A stretch of DNA of 64,000 nt, taken from contig CANPTH010000012.1 of NCBI GenBank assembly GCA_947576945.1, positions 1 to 64,000 on the forward strand, written 5' to 3'. A model generated the notes under the pieces. It worked only from the letters and a program-made list of their open reading frames with translations, was not told the DNA's origin and ran no database searches. A program made the translations under genes and the position numbers. The stretch is from an uncultured Lachnospiraceae bacterium (GTDB taxonomy: Bacteria > Bacillota > Clostridia > Lachnospirales > Lachnospiraceae). Below are positions 44,178-52,960 of the stretch, piece by piece (within the stretch, counting starts at the first letter, position 1; each line of letters starts with the position of its first letter).

Positions 44178-44259
44178 GTATATAGTAAGTGACAGATTAA
44201 TCTGTTGATTACATGTGGCGATAGAATATTTCTAAAGAAGAGGAGCAGCAGGTTTTATT

Positions 44260-44853
44260 ATGAATACACCGCGAGAGACAAAACAGCCGGGAGCGCGGCA
44301 GTCGAGATTTGCAGTGATCGATACGGAGACAAACTGGCATGATGAGGTGATGTCGATCGGTATTGTGATCGCGGATGCAGAGACGAAGGAGAAGGTGGAT
44401 TCCGTTTATTACATAATCGAGCCGGAATACAGGGTGGGCGGAATGTATTCGGGTGAATTAAGGCTGGACGAAGAGGGCGTTCGTGTGAGGGATCGGGAGA
44501 GCGCTCTGGAAGAGATCAGGCAGTGGCTGGACACTTATCGTGTGCGGGATCTCTTTGCCTATAATGCTTCTTTTGATAAAAGGCATCTGCCGGAATATGC
44601 AGGGTATAAGTGGTATGATATCATGCGTTTGGCGGCATACCGTCAGTATAACAAAGCCATACCGGACTCTGCGGACTGCTGTAAGACCGGAAGACTGAAG
44701 TGGGGATACGGCGTGGAAAGTGTATTGAAAATGCTCAGCGGAAACAGCAGGTACAGTGAATCGCACAATGCTGTTTCGGATGCGGAGGACGAACTGCAGA
44801 TCATGCAGCTGCTGGGACATGAGCTGAGTGTATATGAGGCCGCGCGGGTATAA
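44260..44853 (+). CDS. DEDD-family 3'-5' exonuclease
   Basis: A 197-residue nuclease. The four acidic positions of the family are visible: Asp21 and Glu23 in VIDTET, the Asp of YNASFDKRHL near residue 108, and SHNAVSDAEDEL with the general-base His and last Asp near 168-174. The middle has YDIMRLA. It matches DnaQ/exonuclease-X-like proteins that trim DNA or RNA 3' ends. It appears to be its own transcription unit and unrelated to the glycan genes. Confidence 0.88.
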   Translation: MNTPRETKQPGARQSRFAVIDTETNWHDEVMSIGIVIADAETKEKVDSVYYIIEPEYRVGGMYSGELRLDEEGVRVRDRESALEEIRQWLDTYRVRDLFAYNASFDKRHLPEYAGYKWYDIMRLAAYRQYNKAIPDSADCCKTGRLKWGYGVESVLKMLSGNSRYSESHNAVSDAEDELQIMQLLGHELSVYEAARV

Positions 44854-44951
44854 GCCGTACTCAGAACTGTATCTTTCCGTTGTCTGCAGTGCGCCCTGCT
44901 GCGCCGGCCCGCGCTGCGTTTCGTCCAGACAGAAGGGACGGCAGGGCAGGT

Positions 44952-45836
44952 TCAGGATCGTTTCCGCCTGTACTCGTTGGGACTCATATGGTAATGCTGT
45001 CTGAATTTGCGGCAGAAATATCCTGCGTTTGCAAAACCGGTATCCGCTGCGATGGCGGTCACGGATTTCCTTGTGGTATGAAGCTGTCCGGCGGCCTGTG
45101 TCAGACGGTATTGGATGAGATATGCCACCGGCGGCATCTGGATGAATGTCCTGAAAATATGGAGCGCGCTGCTTTTGCTGACGGAAGCTGCCGCGGCGAT
45201 CTCTTCGAGGGCCAGTTCCTCTCTGTAATGGTCATGGATGTACTGCATCATGGTCTGGAGTTTTGCCTGCTGGTGGTTCAGCTGCCGGGATTTCCCGGAG
45301 TCTGCGGTCAGATCCAGATTCTGAAACAGAATATCCCACATCTGGAGAAGGAGCTGCGTCGTCTGCAGCTCATTTTTCTGATGGATTTCCTGCAGGGCGA
45401 AGATCTGCGCCAGGATCTGCAGGATCCGGTTCTGCCAGGGGATCTGCGGGTCGAAGATCTGACAGGCGGCGGAGGAGTTTATTACGGGAAGAATATATTT
45501 TTCATAGATGAGACTATCCTCCGGCGCCAGCAGAAGAGGGGAAAAGACGATATTGGGAATGGGCGTGCATCCTCTGGCTTCAAAGCGGTGCAGAATGCCG
45601 CTGTTGATGAAAATGCCGCATCCTTTGGGCAGTTCCAGCTGCTCTGCGCCTACAAGGCAGATGGCCGCGCCTTCCGTGACGACCATAAACTCCAGTTCAT
45701 GGTGCCAGTGCCAGTCAATGCGGTGGAAATCAAACTGCCAGATATCTTCCGGATAGTAGGCAAAAGGATATCGGCTGTTTCCGTGCTGTACGGTTTCATA
45801 GAGGGTGTCATCGGTGGTGATCTTATAAACGTTCAT
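44952..45836 (-). CDS. AraC-family transcriptional regulator
   Basis: A 294-residue regulator. The N-terminal ~140 residues form a cupin-type sensor (WHHELEFMVVTEGAAICLVG, GCGIFINSGILHRF). The C-terminal 100 residues hold two helix-turn-helix units (LALEEIAAAASVSKSSALHIF and SVTAIAADTGFANAGYFCRKF) and the family end HMSPNEYRR. I start it at 45836, which leaves a ~70-base leader from the promoter at 45912-45941; a longer frame would run into that promoter. It is divergent from the MFS and DUF1349 genes, its likely targets, and probably senses a sugar. Confidence 0.93.
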   Translation of the reverse strand: MNVYKITTDDTLYETVQHGNSRYPFAYYPEDIWQFDFHRIDWHWHHELEFMVVTEGAAICLVGAEQLELPKGCGIFINSGILHRFEARGCTPIPNIVFSPLLLAPEDSLIYEKYILPVINSSAACQIFDPQIPWQNRILQILAQIFALQEIHQKNELQTTQLLLQMWDILFQNLDLTADSGKSRQLNHQQAKLQTMMQYIHDHYREELALEEIAAAASVSKSSALHIFRTFIQMPPVAYLIQYRLTQAAGQLHTTRKSVTAIAADTGFANAGYFCRKFRQHYHMSPNEYRRKRS

Positions 45837-45911
45837 AGGGATCTCGTCTCGTAGTGGTACAGTCAGATACACGCGCTTACGGCGCGGACTGTGTAACATT
45901 GGATTTGCGAT

Positions 45912-45941
45912 ATTGTACCATAAATATGTGAATATGTGCAA
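45912..45941 (-). promoter_or_regulatory. Promoter of the AraC-family gene
   Basis: Minus strand: -35 TTGCAC (45941-45936), 18 bases, -10 TACAAT (45917-45912). It fits a start site near 45905 and supports the ATG at 45836. Confidence 0.65.
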
Positions 45942-46038
45942 TGATTTCGTCATATAAATGCGATACAATGTAACAACGGCAGCAACAGTGAGGGTATTTG
46001 AATTGCTGCCGGTAATTTGCCGCTAAGGAGATAAGAAG

Positions 46039-46172
46039 GTTGAAAAATCAAACTGATGTGCTGATTTTTCAACTGCGAGTTTGTGCCGGAGCCACAAACT
46101 CGGGATTGCAGAGCCAAATTTGAGATTTGGCTCGCAGCCTTCGCAAAAAACTGCTTCGGCATGGAGGTAAAC
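46039..46172 (+). promoter_or_regulatory. Multi-hairpin leader, full copy d (before the MFS gene)
   Basis: Three hairpins in a row, then the ribosome site. Hairpin 1 (46039-46073): GTTGAAAAATCA / TGATTTTTCAAC around AACTGATGTGC. Hairpin 2 (46076-46102): CGAGTTTGTG / CACAAACTCG. Hairpin 3 (46111-46133): GAGCCAAAT / ATTTGGCTC. The end is CTGCTTCGGCATGGAGG, whose GGAGG serves the ATG at 46173. Compared with the copy at 54706-54843, stem sequences differ on both sides while pairing is kept. Confidence 0.75.
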
Positions 46173-47366
46173 ATGAAGAACAAATACAACACGACCATCG
46201 CTGCCTGCTTTGTGGGATATATCGTGCAGGCCATCGTCAATAATTTTGTGCCGCTGCTTTTTTTGACGTTTCAGAGGACGTACGGGATTCCGCTTTCGCA
46301 GATCACACTGCTGGTGACGTTTAATTTCGGGATACAGCTTCTGGTGGATCTTCTGTCCATCGGATTTGTGGATAAGATCGGTTATCGGGCGTCCATGGTC
46401 ATGGCTCATGTGCTGGCGGCAGCCGGGCTTATTCTGCTGACGATCCTGCCGGAGGCGCTTGGATCCCCCTTTGCGGGCATCCTGATCGCCGTTATGGTCT
46501 ATGCCATCGGCGGCGGGCTGCTGGAGGTGCTGGTCAGTCCGGTGGTGGAAGCCTGTCCGTCGGATAATAAGGAGAAGGCGATGAGCATGCTGCATTCCTT
46601 TTACTGCTGGGGACATGCAGGGGTGGTGCTGGTGTCAACGCTGTTCTTTCATGCGGCAGGTATCGGGAACTGGAAGATCCTGGCCTGCGTGTGGGCGTTA
46701 GTGCCGATCTGCAATGCCGTCGCGTTCATGAAGGCGCCCATCGCTTCCCTGATGGAGGAAGGGGAGACAGGGCTGCGGCTGAAAGAGCTGTTTGGGATCA
46801 AAGTGTTCTGGATCCTGTTGGTGATGATGATCTGTGCAGGGGCCAGTGAACAGGCGGTGAGCCAGTGGGCGTCCACCTTTGCGGAGAAAGGGCTGGGAAT
46901 ATCCAAGACAGCGGGGGATCTGGCAGGACCGCTGGCATTTGCGATCCTGATGGGCGCTTCCAGGGCATTCTATGGAAAATACGGCGACCGGATCCATCTG
47001 GAACGGTTTATGGTCTACAGCAGCTGCCTGTGCATCCTGTCTTATCTGGGGATAACGTTTCTGCCGTCTCCGCAGCTTAGCCTGGCGGCCTGTGCGGTCT
47101 GCGGCCTGTCGGTGGGAATCATGTGGCCCGGCACGTTCAGCAAGGCATCGGCAGCGCTTCCCAGGGGCGGTACGGCAATGTTTGCGCTGCTTGCTCTGGG
47201 CGGGGACGTAGGCTGCTCCGGCGGGCCTACGGTGGTCGGATTTGTGTCAGGCGCTCTGGGAGACAATCTGAAGCTGGGCGTTCTGGCAGGGGTGGTATTT
47301 CCGACGCTGTTATTAATGGGGGTTCTGCTGGTGTCCCGCCTGCAGGTAAAGAAAGGGGCGCTTTGA
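46173..47366 (+). CDS. MFS transporter
   Basis: A 397-residue major-facilitator permease with about twelve hydrophobic segments. It has the FVPLLFLTFQRTYGIPLSQITLL opening seen in sugar and FucP-like members, and a loop FVDKIGYR resembling the family's motif A between spans 2 and 3. The start at 46173 is fixed by GGAGGTAAAC from the leader. It is divergent from an AraC regulator and followed by a DUF1349 protein, so sugar or glycoside uptake is a fair guess. Confidence 0.9.
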   Translation: MKNKYNTTIAACFVGYIVQAIVNNFVPLLFLTFQRTYGIPLSQITLLVTFNFGIQLLVDLLSIGFVDKIGYRASMVMAHVLAAAGLILLTILPEALGSPFAGILIAVMVYAIGGGLLEVLVSPVVEACPSDNKEKAMSMLHSFYCWGHAGVVLVSTLFFHAAGIGNWKILACVWALVPICNAVAFMKAPIASLMEEGETGLRLKELFGIKVFWILLVMMICAGASEQAVSQWASTFAEKGLGISKTAGDLAGPLAFAILMGASRAFYGKYGDRIHLERFMVYSSCLCILSYLGITFLPSPQLSLAACAVCGLSVGIMWPGTFSKASAALPRGGTAMFALLALGGDVGCSGGPTVVGFVSGALGDNLKLGVLAGVVFPTLLLMGVLLVSRLQVKKGAL

Positions 47367-47412
47367 AGCTCGCGTTCTCAGCGCAAAGCGCTTCGGAATG
47401 GAGAAAAGGTTG
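47367..47412 (+). promoter_or_regulatory. Leader terminal module, copy e
   Basis: CGCGTTCTCAGCGCAAAGCG continues into CTTCGGAATGGAG. The small stem is AGCGC-AAA-GCGCT (47380-47392), versus AGCGT-AAA-ACGCT in copies a and g: both partners of the last pair have changed. It starts one base after the MFS stop codon; a second ribosome site (AGAGAGGAAAAGAA) lies nearer the next ATG. Confidence 0.65.
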
Positions 47413-47432
47413 AGAGAAAGAGAGGAAAAGAA

Positions 47433-48041
47433 ATGAACTTTTTGGAGTGCAGTCCGAAATGGACAAGAAGACCGGAAAAGGAAAGAATCGGTGCGGACAG
47501 AGTCGAGATCATTACGGAATCGGGAACAGACTTATGGGCTCGTACCTATTATGGGTTTCAGAATGACAATGCGCCGGTACTGCAGATTGAGACGGAAGAG
47601 AAATTTTTCTCTTTTATCGTTAAGACGGAGTTTGAGAGTGCAAGCCGGTTCGACCAGTGCGGAGTGGCGATGTATCTGGACAGTGACAACTGGTTCAAAG
47701 CATCCATTGAATATGAGAATGAGAACATACAGCGTCTGGGCAGTGTCGTGACAAATCACGGCTACTCTGACTGGGCGACTACGGATATTTCCACGGAGAT
47801 CAAGAGTATGTGGTATCGTTTTTCCCGCAGGGAAAGTGATTATTGTATTGAATGCAGCGAGGATGGTGTTGCCTTTAGGCAGATGCGGATTTTCCATATG
47901 TGGGAAGGTGCGGAGAAGATTACTTATGGTATTTATGCAGCCAGCCCGACGACGGGTTCCTTTAAGGCGTCTTTTTCCAATATGGAGATCACGGAATGCC
48001 GGTGGAAATCGGATGCGGACTGGCGAGAAGATGAGACATGA
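47433..48041 (+). CDS. DUF1349 domain protein
   Basis: A 202-residue single-domain protein of the DUF1349 type (concanavalin-like jelly roll). FIVKTEFESASRFDQCGVAMYLDSDNWFKASIEYEN and later GYSDWATTD, MWYRFSRRESDYCIECSEDG and GIYAASP are the usual family blocks. There is no signal peptide. The family's role is not established; carbohydrate binding is suggested by the fold. It is 66 bases behind the MFS gene and likely co-transcribed. Confidence 0.85.
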   Translation: MNFLECSPKWTRRPEKERIGADRVEIITESGTDLWARTYYGFQNDNAPVLQIETEEKFFSFIVKTEFESASRFDQCGVAMYLDSDNWFKASIEYENENIQRLGSVVTNHGYSDWATTDISTEIKSMWYRFSRRESDYCIECSEDGVAFRQMRIFHMWEGAEKITYGIYAASPTTGSFKASFSNMEITECRWKSDADWREDET

Positions 48042-48176
48042 AGAAACCGGGATTTACTTGTATTATGCGCGCCTTTATGTGAATAAATTCATTGTATTAA
48101 GCTGACCTTGTGGATACCGCTGCCGCAGAATGATCGTACATCCGGCTGTGTATGAAAGGATTGGGAATTCATCTCT

Positions 48177-48908
48177 ATGGGAAAGATCATGAAAAATGTT
48201 ATCTATACTTTTTTACTCCTGCTGCTGGGACTTTCCACGGCGCTTCTGGCATACCTGCACTTTTTTGCGCCGGGGGACAGGGATCTTTCCGGGGAGTGGA
48301 CGACGCAGATTGCTATGACGCAGCAGGCGGCGGTTACGGCGCTTGACTGGCTGCAGGAGATTGAAGGGGTATCTGTTTCGCTGGAAGAAATGGAGTCTTC
48401 CATGCAGGGATTGACCATCGAGGTCAGTCTGACGATGGAGCAGACAGAGCGTATGGCAGGTACGTTTCAATGCGGGATACGGGCGGACAGCTATGAGGCA
48501 TGCAGGCAGGCGGCCTATGAGGCATTTGCCGAAAGCTTCCGGACACTTCTGGGAGAGAGACTGCGCATGGCAGGTTACGCAGGGAGTACGGATCAGGAAG
48601 CGGTGGAGGCTCTTGTGGCAGGGGAATTTGGAGTGTCTGCCGTGTCCTATCTGATGGAGTATGGTCCGGCGCTGCTGCCTTCCCTGGAAGAATTACAGGG
48701 ACTATACGAGGGCAGCGGCGTTTACGAGGTGGATGAGGGGATTCTGCGCAGAAGGTTTGAGGATGGCAGTACGGTCATTACAAAGGAAGAATATTATATC
48801 AGGAAAGATGATGCGCTCATCCTGACGGGAGAGGCGGACTCTGAGGACGGGGAATCTTCCTCCAGCCGGTATCCGGTTGTGTATAGGTTGGAGCCGCCGC
48901 AGCCCTGA
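48177..48908 (+). CDS. Membrane-anchored hypothetical protein
   Basis: A 243-residue protein I do not recognise. One N-terminal membrane span (about residues 6-27) anchors an extracytoplasmic domain of about 210 residues that is acidic and mostly helical, with an internal EEMESSMQGLTIEVSLTMEQTE segment. The C-terminus is Ser/Glu-rich. A second Met at 48189 is an alternative start. It lies directly before the carboxypeptidase gene, so a cell-envelope role is plausible. Confidence 0.65.
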   Translation: MGKIMKNVIYTFLLLLLGLSTALLAYLHFFAPGDRDLSGEWTTQIAMTQQAAVTALDWLQEIEGVSVSLEEMESSMQGLTIEVSLTMEQTERMAGTFQCGIRADSYEACRQAAYEAFAESFRTLLGERLRMAGYAGSTDQEAVEALVAGEFGVSAVSYLMEYGPALLPSLEELQGLYEGSGVYEVDEGILRRRFEDGSTVITKEEYYIRKDDALILTGEADSEDGESSSSRYPVVYRLEPPQP

Positions 48909-48996
48909 TCAAAGCGTAAGAAATGTATCTGCCGGTCCAGGGATCAGGAAGGTGCTGTTATTCTGCGGCAGGACCGGAGTCAGAGTAGGAGATGGG

Positions 48997-50451
48997 ATGA
49001 AAACTATATTACAAAAAAGCAGCCTGTTTATATTGTCCGTCATTCTGGCAGCTTCGATTCTGCCGGCCAGAGTGTGTGCGGGCTTTGAGATCTGCGGAGT
49101 CTGTCAGGTGCAGACGGATACGGGGGCCGCGGGCACCGTTAAATTTCTGGATTATGGCTATGTCAACAATACGTATCTTTCTCTGCGGGATCTGGCCATG
49201 CTTCTTATGGATACGGATAAGGCTTTTTCGGTGGAGATTTCAAACAGCGCCGTTTCGCTGTCGCCGGGAGGCGCCTACACGCCGGTGGGTACGGAAAACG
49301 TTTCCTGGGAAAGCGAGGAGAACCCGGATCTTTCCCTGCGGCGAAATGAGTTCGAGGTGGATGGGCAGAAAGTTTTTTATCATACCATGATCATGAAGAT
49401 GCCTTCCGGGGATTATGACTGTTTTATGATGACCATGGATCTGGCCATGCTCTTTGATATGGATATTGCATCTTCCGGCACGGGTTCCCTGTTGATCAAT
49501 ACGCAGGAGGCCTTCCGGGTTTTTCCTGATGCTTTGGAACAGGCAGGTTATTTCTACGGGGTCAACGGTGTCTTCCTGGGAGATGCTGTCACCGGGGAGG
49601 TTTATTACCAATACCAGGCGGATGTGCCTTATCCGATCGCCAGTACATCCAAGCTGATGACGTGCCTTTTGACTATGGAAGCTGTCGCGTCCGGGCAGAT
49701 CGCGCCGGAGGACTCTGTTACCGTTTCGGATGCGGTGGAGCTGCTGGCCTCTTCCAGTGACGGGGTGATTCCCCTGAAAGCCGGGGATCAGATCACTGTG
49801 CAGGAATTATTGACCGGCCTGCTGCTGCCTTCCAGCAACGAATGCGCACTGTGTCTGGCTGAGACCATCGACGGTTCGGAGGAAGCTTTTGTACGGAGGA
49901 TGAATCGTAGGGCGCAGGAGCTGGGGTTGTCCCAGGCCGTTTTCTTCAACAGCCATGGGCTTCCCTCATATTCAGGGGATTCTATTTCCGCAAAGCGGCA
50001 GAACCGCATGAGCGCCGAGGATATGTTCCGGCTGGCCGCTTATCTTCTGGAAGTCTATCCGCAGGTTACGGACATTACTTCTATGAAAGAGGCTAAACTG
50101 GCGTCGCTTGACCTGGAGGTGCGCAACAGCAATCCGCTGCTGTACAATATGCCTGGCGTCACGGGGCTGAAGACCGGGACCACCAACAGGGCAGGCGCCT
50201 GTCTGGTCACTTCCCTGTCAGCAGACGACGGGACGATGCAGCACGACCTGATCGTTGTTGTTCTGGGGACAGAAGATTCTATGGAACGGGGCCGGGTATC
50301 GGGGCTGCTGGCCAGATATGCACTGCAGGCTTTCTATGGGGCCGGGGAGGCGGACGGGGTCGGAACGGCCGGTCAGGACGGCACTGCGCAGGAACTGCCT
50401 GTACATGCCGAAGCGGCGGTGGGACGCATCATTCGTGGTGTTGTCCGGTAG
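48997..50451 (+). CDS. D-alanyl-D-alanine carboxypeptidase (PBP5-like) with N-terminal copper-amine-oxidase-like domain
   Basis: A 484-residue exported penicillin-binding protein. A signal peptide (residues 1-28, ending near ARVCAG) is followed by a beta-rich domain (about 30-175) resembling the copper-amine-oxidase N-domain (YLSLRDLAMLL). The peptidase part has the SxxK motif STSK near 215, SSN as SxN near 280 and KTGTTNRAG near 393. It trims the terminal D-Ala of peptidoglycan stem peptides outside the cell. The ATG at 48997 follows GTAGGAGATGGG. There is no C-terminal amphipathic anchor that I can see. Confidence 0.9.
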   Translation: MKTILQKSSLFILSVILAASILPARVCAGFEICGVCQVQTDTGAAGTVKFLDYGYVNNTYLSLRDLAMLLMDTDKAFSVEISNSAVSLSPGGAYTPVGTENVSWESEENPDLSLRRNEFEVDGQKVFYHTMIMKMPSGDYDCFMMTMDLAMLFDMDIASSGTGSLLINTQEAFRVFPDALEQAGYFYGVNGVFLGDAVTGEVYYQYQADVPYPIASTSKLMTCLLTMEAVASGQIAPEDSVTVSDAVELLASSSDGVIPLKAGDQITVQELLTGLLLPSSNECALCLAETIDGSEEAFVRRMNRRAQELGLSQAVFFNSHGLPSYSGDSISAKRQNRMSAEDMFRLAAYLLEVYPQVTDITSMKEAKLASLDLEVRNSNPLLYNMPGVTGLKTGTTNRAGACLVTSLSADDGTMQHDLIVVVLGTEDSMERGRVSGLLARYALQAFYGAGEADGVGTAGQDGTAQELPVHAEAAVGRIIRGVVR

Positions 50452-50545
50452 GGAGCATCCTTTCTTGGAGGAACTGTTTGCGCGCGGGAATGACGGAAAG
50501 CCGAAGCAGATAGATATACACGCTGTTTAAGATTGAAATCAGTGT

Positions 50546-50590
50546 CAGAAGAGTTGTGCCGATAAGCGGCAGTCTTCTGGCGCTTTTTTG
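50546..50590 (+). terminator. Terminator after the carboxypeptidase gene
   Basis: CAGAAGA pairs with TCTTCTG around an inner stem TGCCG/CGGCA, followed by GCGCTTTTTTG. It lies within the 306-base gap 50452-50757, which otherwise holds the promoter below. Confidence 0.8.
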
Positions 50591-50660
50591 TTTATGCGCA
50601 TTTCTGAATCGTGAACAGTCATAACAATTACTTTTGTCGATGATTTATTTGCAGGAAAGC

Positions 50661-50690
50661 TTGCATAAATACCTGCTTATAGATTATGCT
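50661..50690 (+). promoter_or_regulatory. Candidate promoter of the Rieske oxidoreductase gene
   Basis: TTGCAT (50661-50666), 18 bases, TATGCT (50685-50690), about 60 bases before the start at 50758, which has AAGGGAGGAAATGG as ribosome site. Confidence 0.5.
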
Positions 50691-50757
50691 ATCTAATAGA
50701 AATGGACGTTTAATCAAATATTTCCATAAGGCGTAAACAGGAAAAGGGAGGAAATGG

Positions 50758-52104
50758 ATGGAATCAATCTGGGCGGAGGAAACGAGAATAAGAAAGCGCA
50801 TACCACTTCCGGGAGATCTGGAGACGGAGGCTGTCGTTATAGGGGCAGGCATGGCAGGGATCCTGACTGCCTACTATCTGCAGCAGGCAGGGGTCGGGAC
50901 GATTGTTCTGGAGGCGGACAGGATCGGCAGCGGGCAGACGAAGAATACGACAGCTAAAATAACGTTCCAGCATGGCTTGATCTATGACCGCCTGATCCGT
51001 ACACTCGGCAGCAGGGCAGCCTTTGCTTATGCTTCTGCAAATGAAGATGCAATTGAGGCGTATGAACATCTGATCCGGGAAGAAGAGATCGACTGTGATT
51101 TTGTCAGATGCCCGGCCTGTCTGTATTCGCAGAAAGGGGAGGCGGCTCTGAGGCGGGAAGTGCAGGCGGCGTCATCGATCGGTATCGACGCCGTGTTTGA
51201 AAAGGAAAGTGAACTGCCGTTTCCGGTAGCGGGAGTGGCGCGGCTTGACAGACAGGCCAGATTTGATCCACTGAAATTCCTGTCTGCCATATCCGGGAAA
51301 GTGACGGTATATGAGCGGACGAAGGCGCTGAAAGTCGAGGGAGATCTGGTTCTGACCGACCGGGGATGCGTGACGGCGCGGCATATCGTATTTGCCTGTC
51401 ATTATCCGTTTATTAATATGCCTGGATATTATTTCGCGAGAATGTATCAGGAGCGCAGTTATGTGGCAGCTTTGGAGGGAACGGAGCGGATAGAGGGCAT
51501 GTATCTTGGAATTGACCGGGATGGGCTGTCTTTTCGCCAGCAGGGAGAAATGCTGCTGCTTGGCGGCGGCAGTCATCGAACCGGTCGAAATGAGAAAGGC
51601 GGACAGTATGCCTGGCTGCTGGATAAGGCGAAGGCATTCTATCCTGAAGGGCAGGTGGTCAGGCAGTGGTCCGCGCAGGATTGCATGACACTGGATGGGA
51701 TTCCATATATCGGCCGCTTTTCGGCCCGCAGGCCGGATTGGTATGTGGCGACAGGATTCGGAAAATGGGGGATGACGTCTTCTATGGCAGCGGCCCGCAT
51801 TCTGACGGCTTTCATTACAGAGCAGAAATGTCCGGTGGCGAGAATCTTTTCTCCGCAAAGAAGACTGACGTCCGGGGCAGTACGGGAGCTGGGCGCTCAT
51901 AGTCTGCATATAATGAGAGGCATGGCAAAACGCATTCTGCCGGCAGAGAACGGGAGGATCGTCCCGAACTGTCCGCATATGGGCTGCAGACTGGAGTGGA
52001 ATCCGGAGGAGGAGACCTATGACTGCCCCTGTCACGGTTCCCGCTTTGACAGGACAGGACATTTGCTTGATGGACCGGCGCAGAATAACTGCCGCAGGAG
52101 GTGA
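50758..52104 (+). CDS. FAD-dependent oxidoreductase with C-terminal Rieske domain
   Basis: A 448-residue protein. Residues about 25-350 form a DAO-type FAD oxidoreductase: VVIGAGMAGILTAYYL near the N-terminus, TAKIT and the late VATGFGKWGMT. Residues about 400-440 hold a Rieske centre: CPHMGC (Cys-x-His) and CPCHGS (Cys-x-x-His) bind a [2Fe-2S] cluster. The family is found in many Firmicutes; its substrate is not settled. The final residues (QNNCRRR) and the stop are encoded by the terminator hairpin, so the usual tail after LLDGPA is missing or replaced. Confidence 0.9.
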   Translation: MESIWAEETRIRKRIPLPGDLETEAVVIGAGMAGILTAYYLQQAGVGTIVLEADRIGSGQTKNTTAKITFQHGLIYDRLIRTLGSRAAFAYASANEDAIEAYEHLIREEEIDCDFVRCPACLYSQKGEAALRREVQAASSIGIDAVFEKESELPFPVAGVARLDRQARFDPLKFLSAISGKVTVYERTKALKVEGDLVLTDRGCVTARHIVFACHYPFINMPGYYFARMYQERSYVAALEGTERIEGMYLGIDRDGLSFRQQGEMLLLGGGSHRTGRNEKGGQYAWLLDKAKAFYPEGQVVRQWSAQDCMTLDGIPYIGRFSARRPDWYVATGFGKWGMTSSMAAARILTAFITEQKCPVARIFSPQRRLTSGAVRELGAHSLHIMRGMAKRILPAENGRIVPNCPHMGCRLEWNPEEETYDCPCHGSRFDRTGHLLDGPAQNNCRRR

Positions 52105-52119
52105 CTTCTGCGGCAGTTT
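52087..52119 (+). terminator. Terminator overlapping the Rieske gene's stop codon
   Basis: AACTGCCGCAG pairs perfectly with CTGCGGCAGTT over 11 bp, followed by TTC. The stop TGA at 52102-52104 lies in the loop. Confidence 0.75.
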
Positions 52120-52202
52120 CACATGCAGTATAAATGCTGAGCAGCTCTGAACTTTCGCATTTGTGGAGCGAATTTTGGGAGCAGTCCGTGTGCGGTATGG
52201 GT

Positions 52203-52895
52203 TCAGATCAAATTGGCGAACAGGGAAGCTCCGATTACGGTCACGAGTCCTGCTACGGCGATGGCCAGACTGCTCATGGCCCCCTCGACTTCGCCTGTCT
52301 CCATGGCTTTGGCTGTGCCGATTGCATGGGAGGCCGTGCCCAGCGCCAGACCTTTTGCGATCGGCTCTTCGATGCGAAACAGTTTGAATACGAATTCTGC
52401 AATGACATTTCCCAGAATTCCGGTGACGATAATGACGGCTACCGTGATCGTGGGAATACCGCCAAGTTCTTCGGAGATGCCCAGGCCTATGGCGGTGGTG
52501 ATGGATTTGGGGAGCAGCGTCACATACTGTTCGTGATTAAGGCCGAACAGCTTTGCCAGCAGGAAAACGCTCACAAGACTGGCCAGGACGCCGGAGGCGA
52601 TGCCGCCTGCTACGGCTTTTATATTATTCTTAAGCAGGGTGAGCTGCCGGTAAAGAGGCACGGCAAGGCATACGGTGGCCGGCGTGAGCAGATAGCTGAT
52701 GCAGTCCGCGCTTTTGCTGTAGTGGCTGTATTCCACATGCAGAAGAGATAACACTGCCATGACGCAGATTGTCCCGATCAACAGCGGATTTAAAACCGCC
52801 AGTTTGAATTTTTTCTTTAAAAGAAGTCCGATTTCGTATGCGGCCAGACTGATCACCGCACCGAAAAATACAGATTCGATTAACATATTTTGCAT
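52203..52895 (-). CDS. lrgB: LrgB/CidB-family membrane protein
   Basis: A 230-residue, mostly hydrophobic protein with about seven membrane spans. LPKSITTAIGLGISEELGG and the LGTASHAIGTAKAMETGEVEGAMSSLA block are the family's hallmark. It pairs with LrgA, encoded 65 bases upstream. In Firmicutes the pair is linked to control of murein hydrolases, and in some species to pyruvate or glycolate transport; which applies here is not shown. Confidence 0.95.
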   Translation of the reverse strand: MQNMLIESVFFGAVISLAAYEIGLLLKKKFKLAVLNPLLIGTICVMAVLSLLHVEYSHYSKSADCISYLLTPATVCLAVPLYRQLTLLKNNIKAVAGGIASGVLASLVSVFLLAKLFGLNHEQYVTLLPKSITTAIGLGISEELGGIPTITVAVIIVTGILGNVIAEFVFKLFRIEEPIAKGLALGTASHAIGTAKAMETGEVEGAMSSLAIAVAGLVTVIGASLFANLI

Positions 52896-52960
52896 ATTAT
52901 GAACTCTGCCTTTCTATAGCTTCTGTGATTTCTCCGGAAAGGATTCCATGGATTGGCTCT

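Noticed and set aside
45837-46172. A plus-strand promoter for the MFS gene with TACAAT near 45965
   Set aside because: The -10-like box has no recognisable -35; it could depend on the AraC regulator, but that cannot be shown from sequence.
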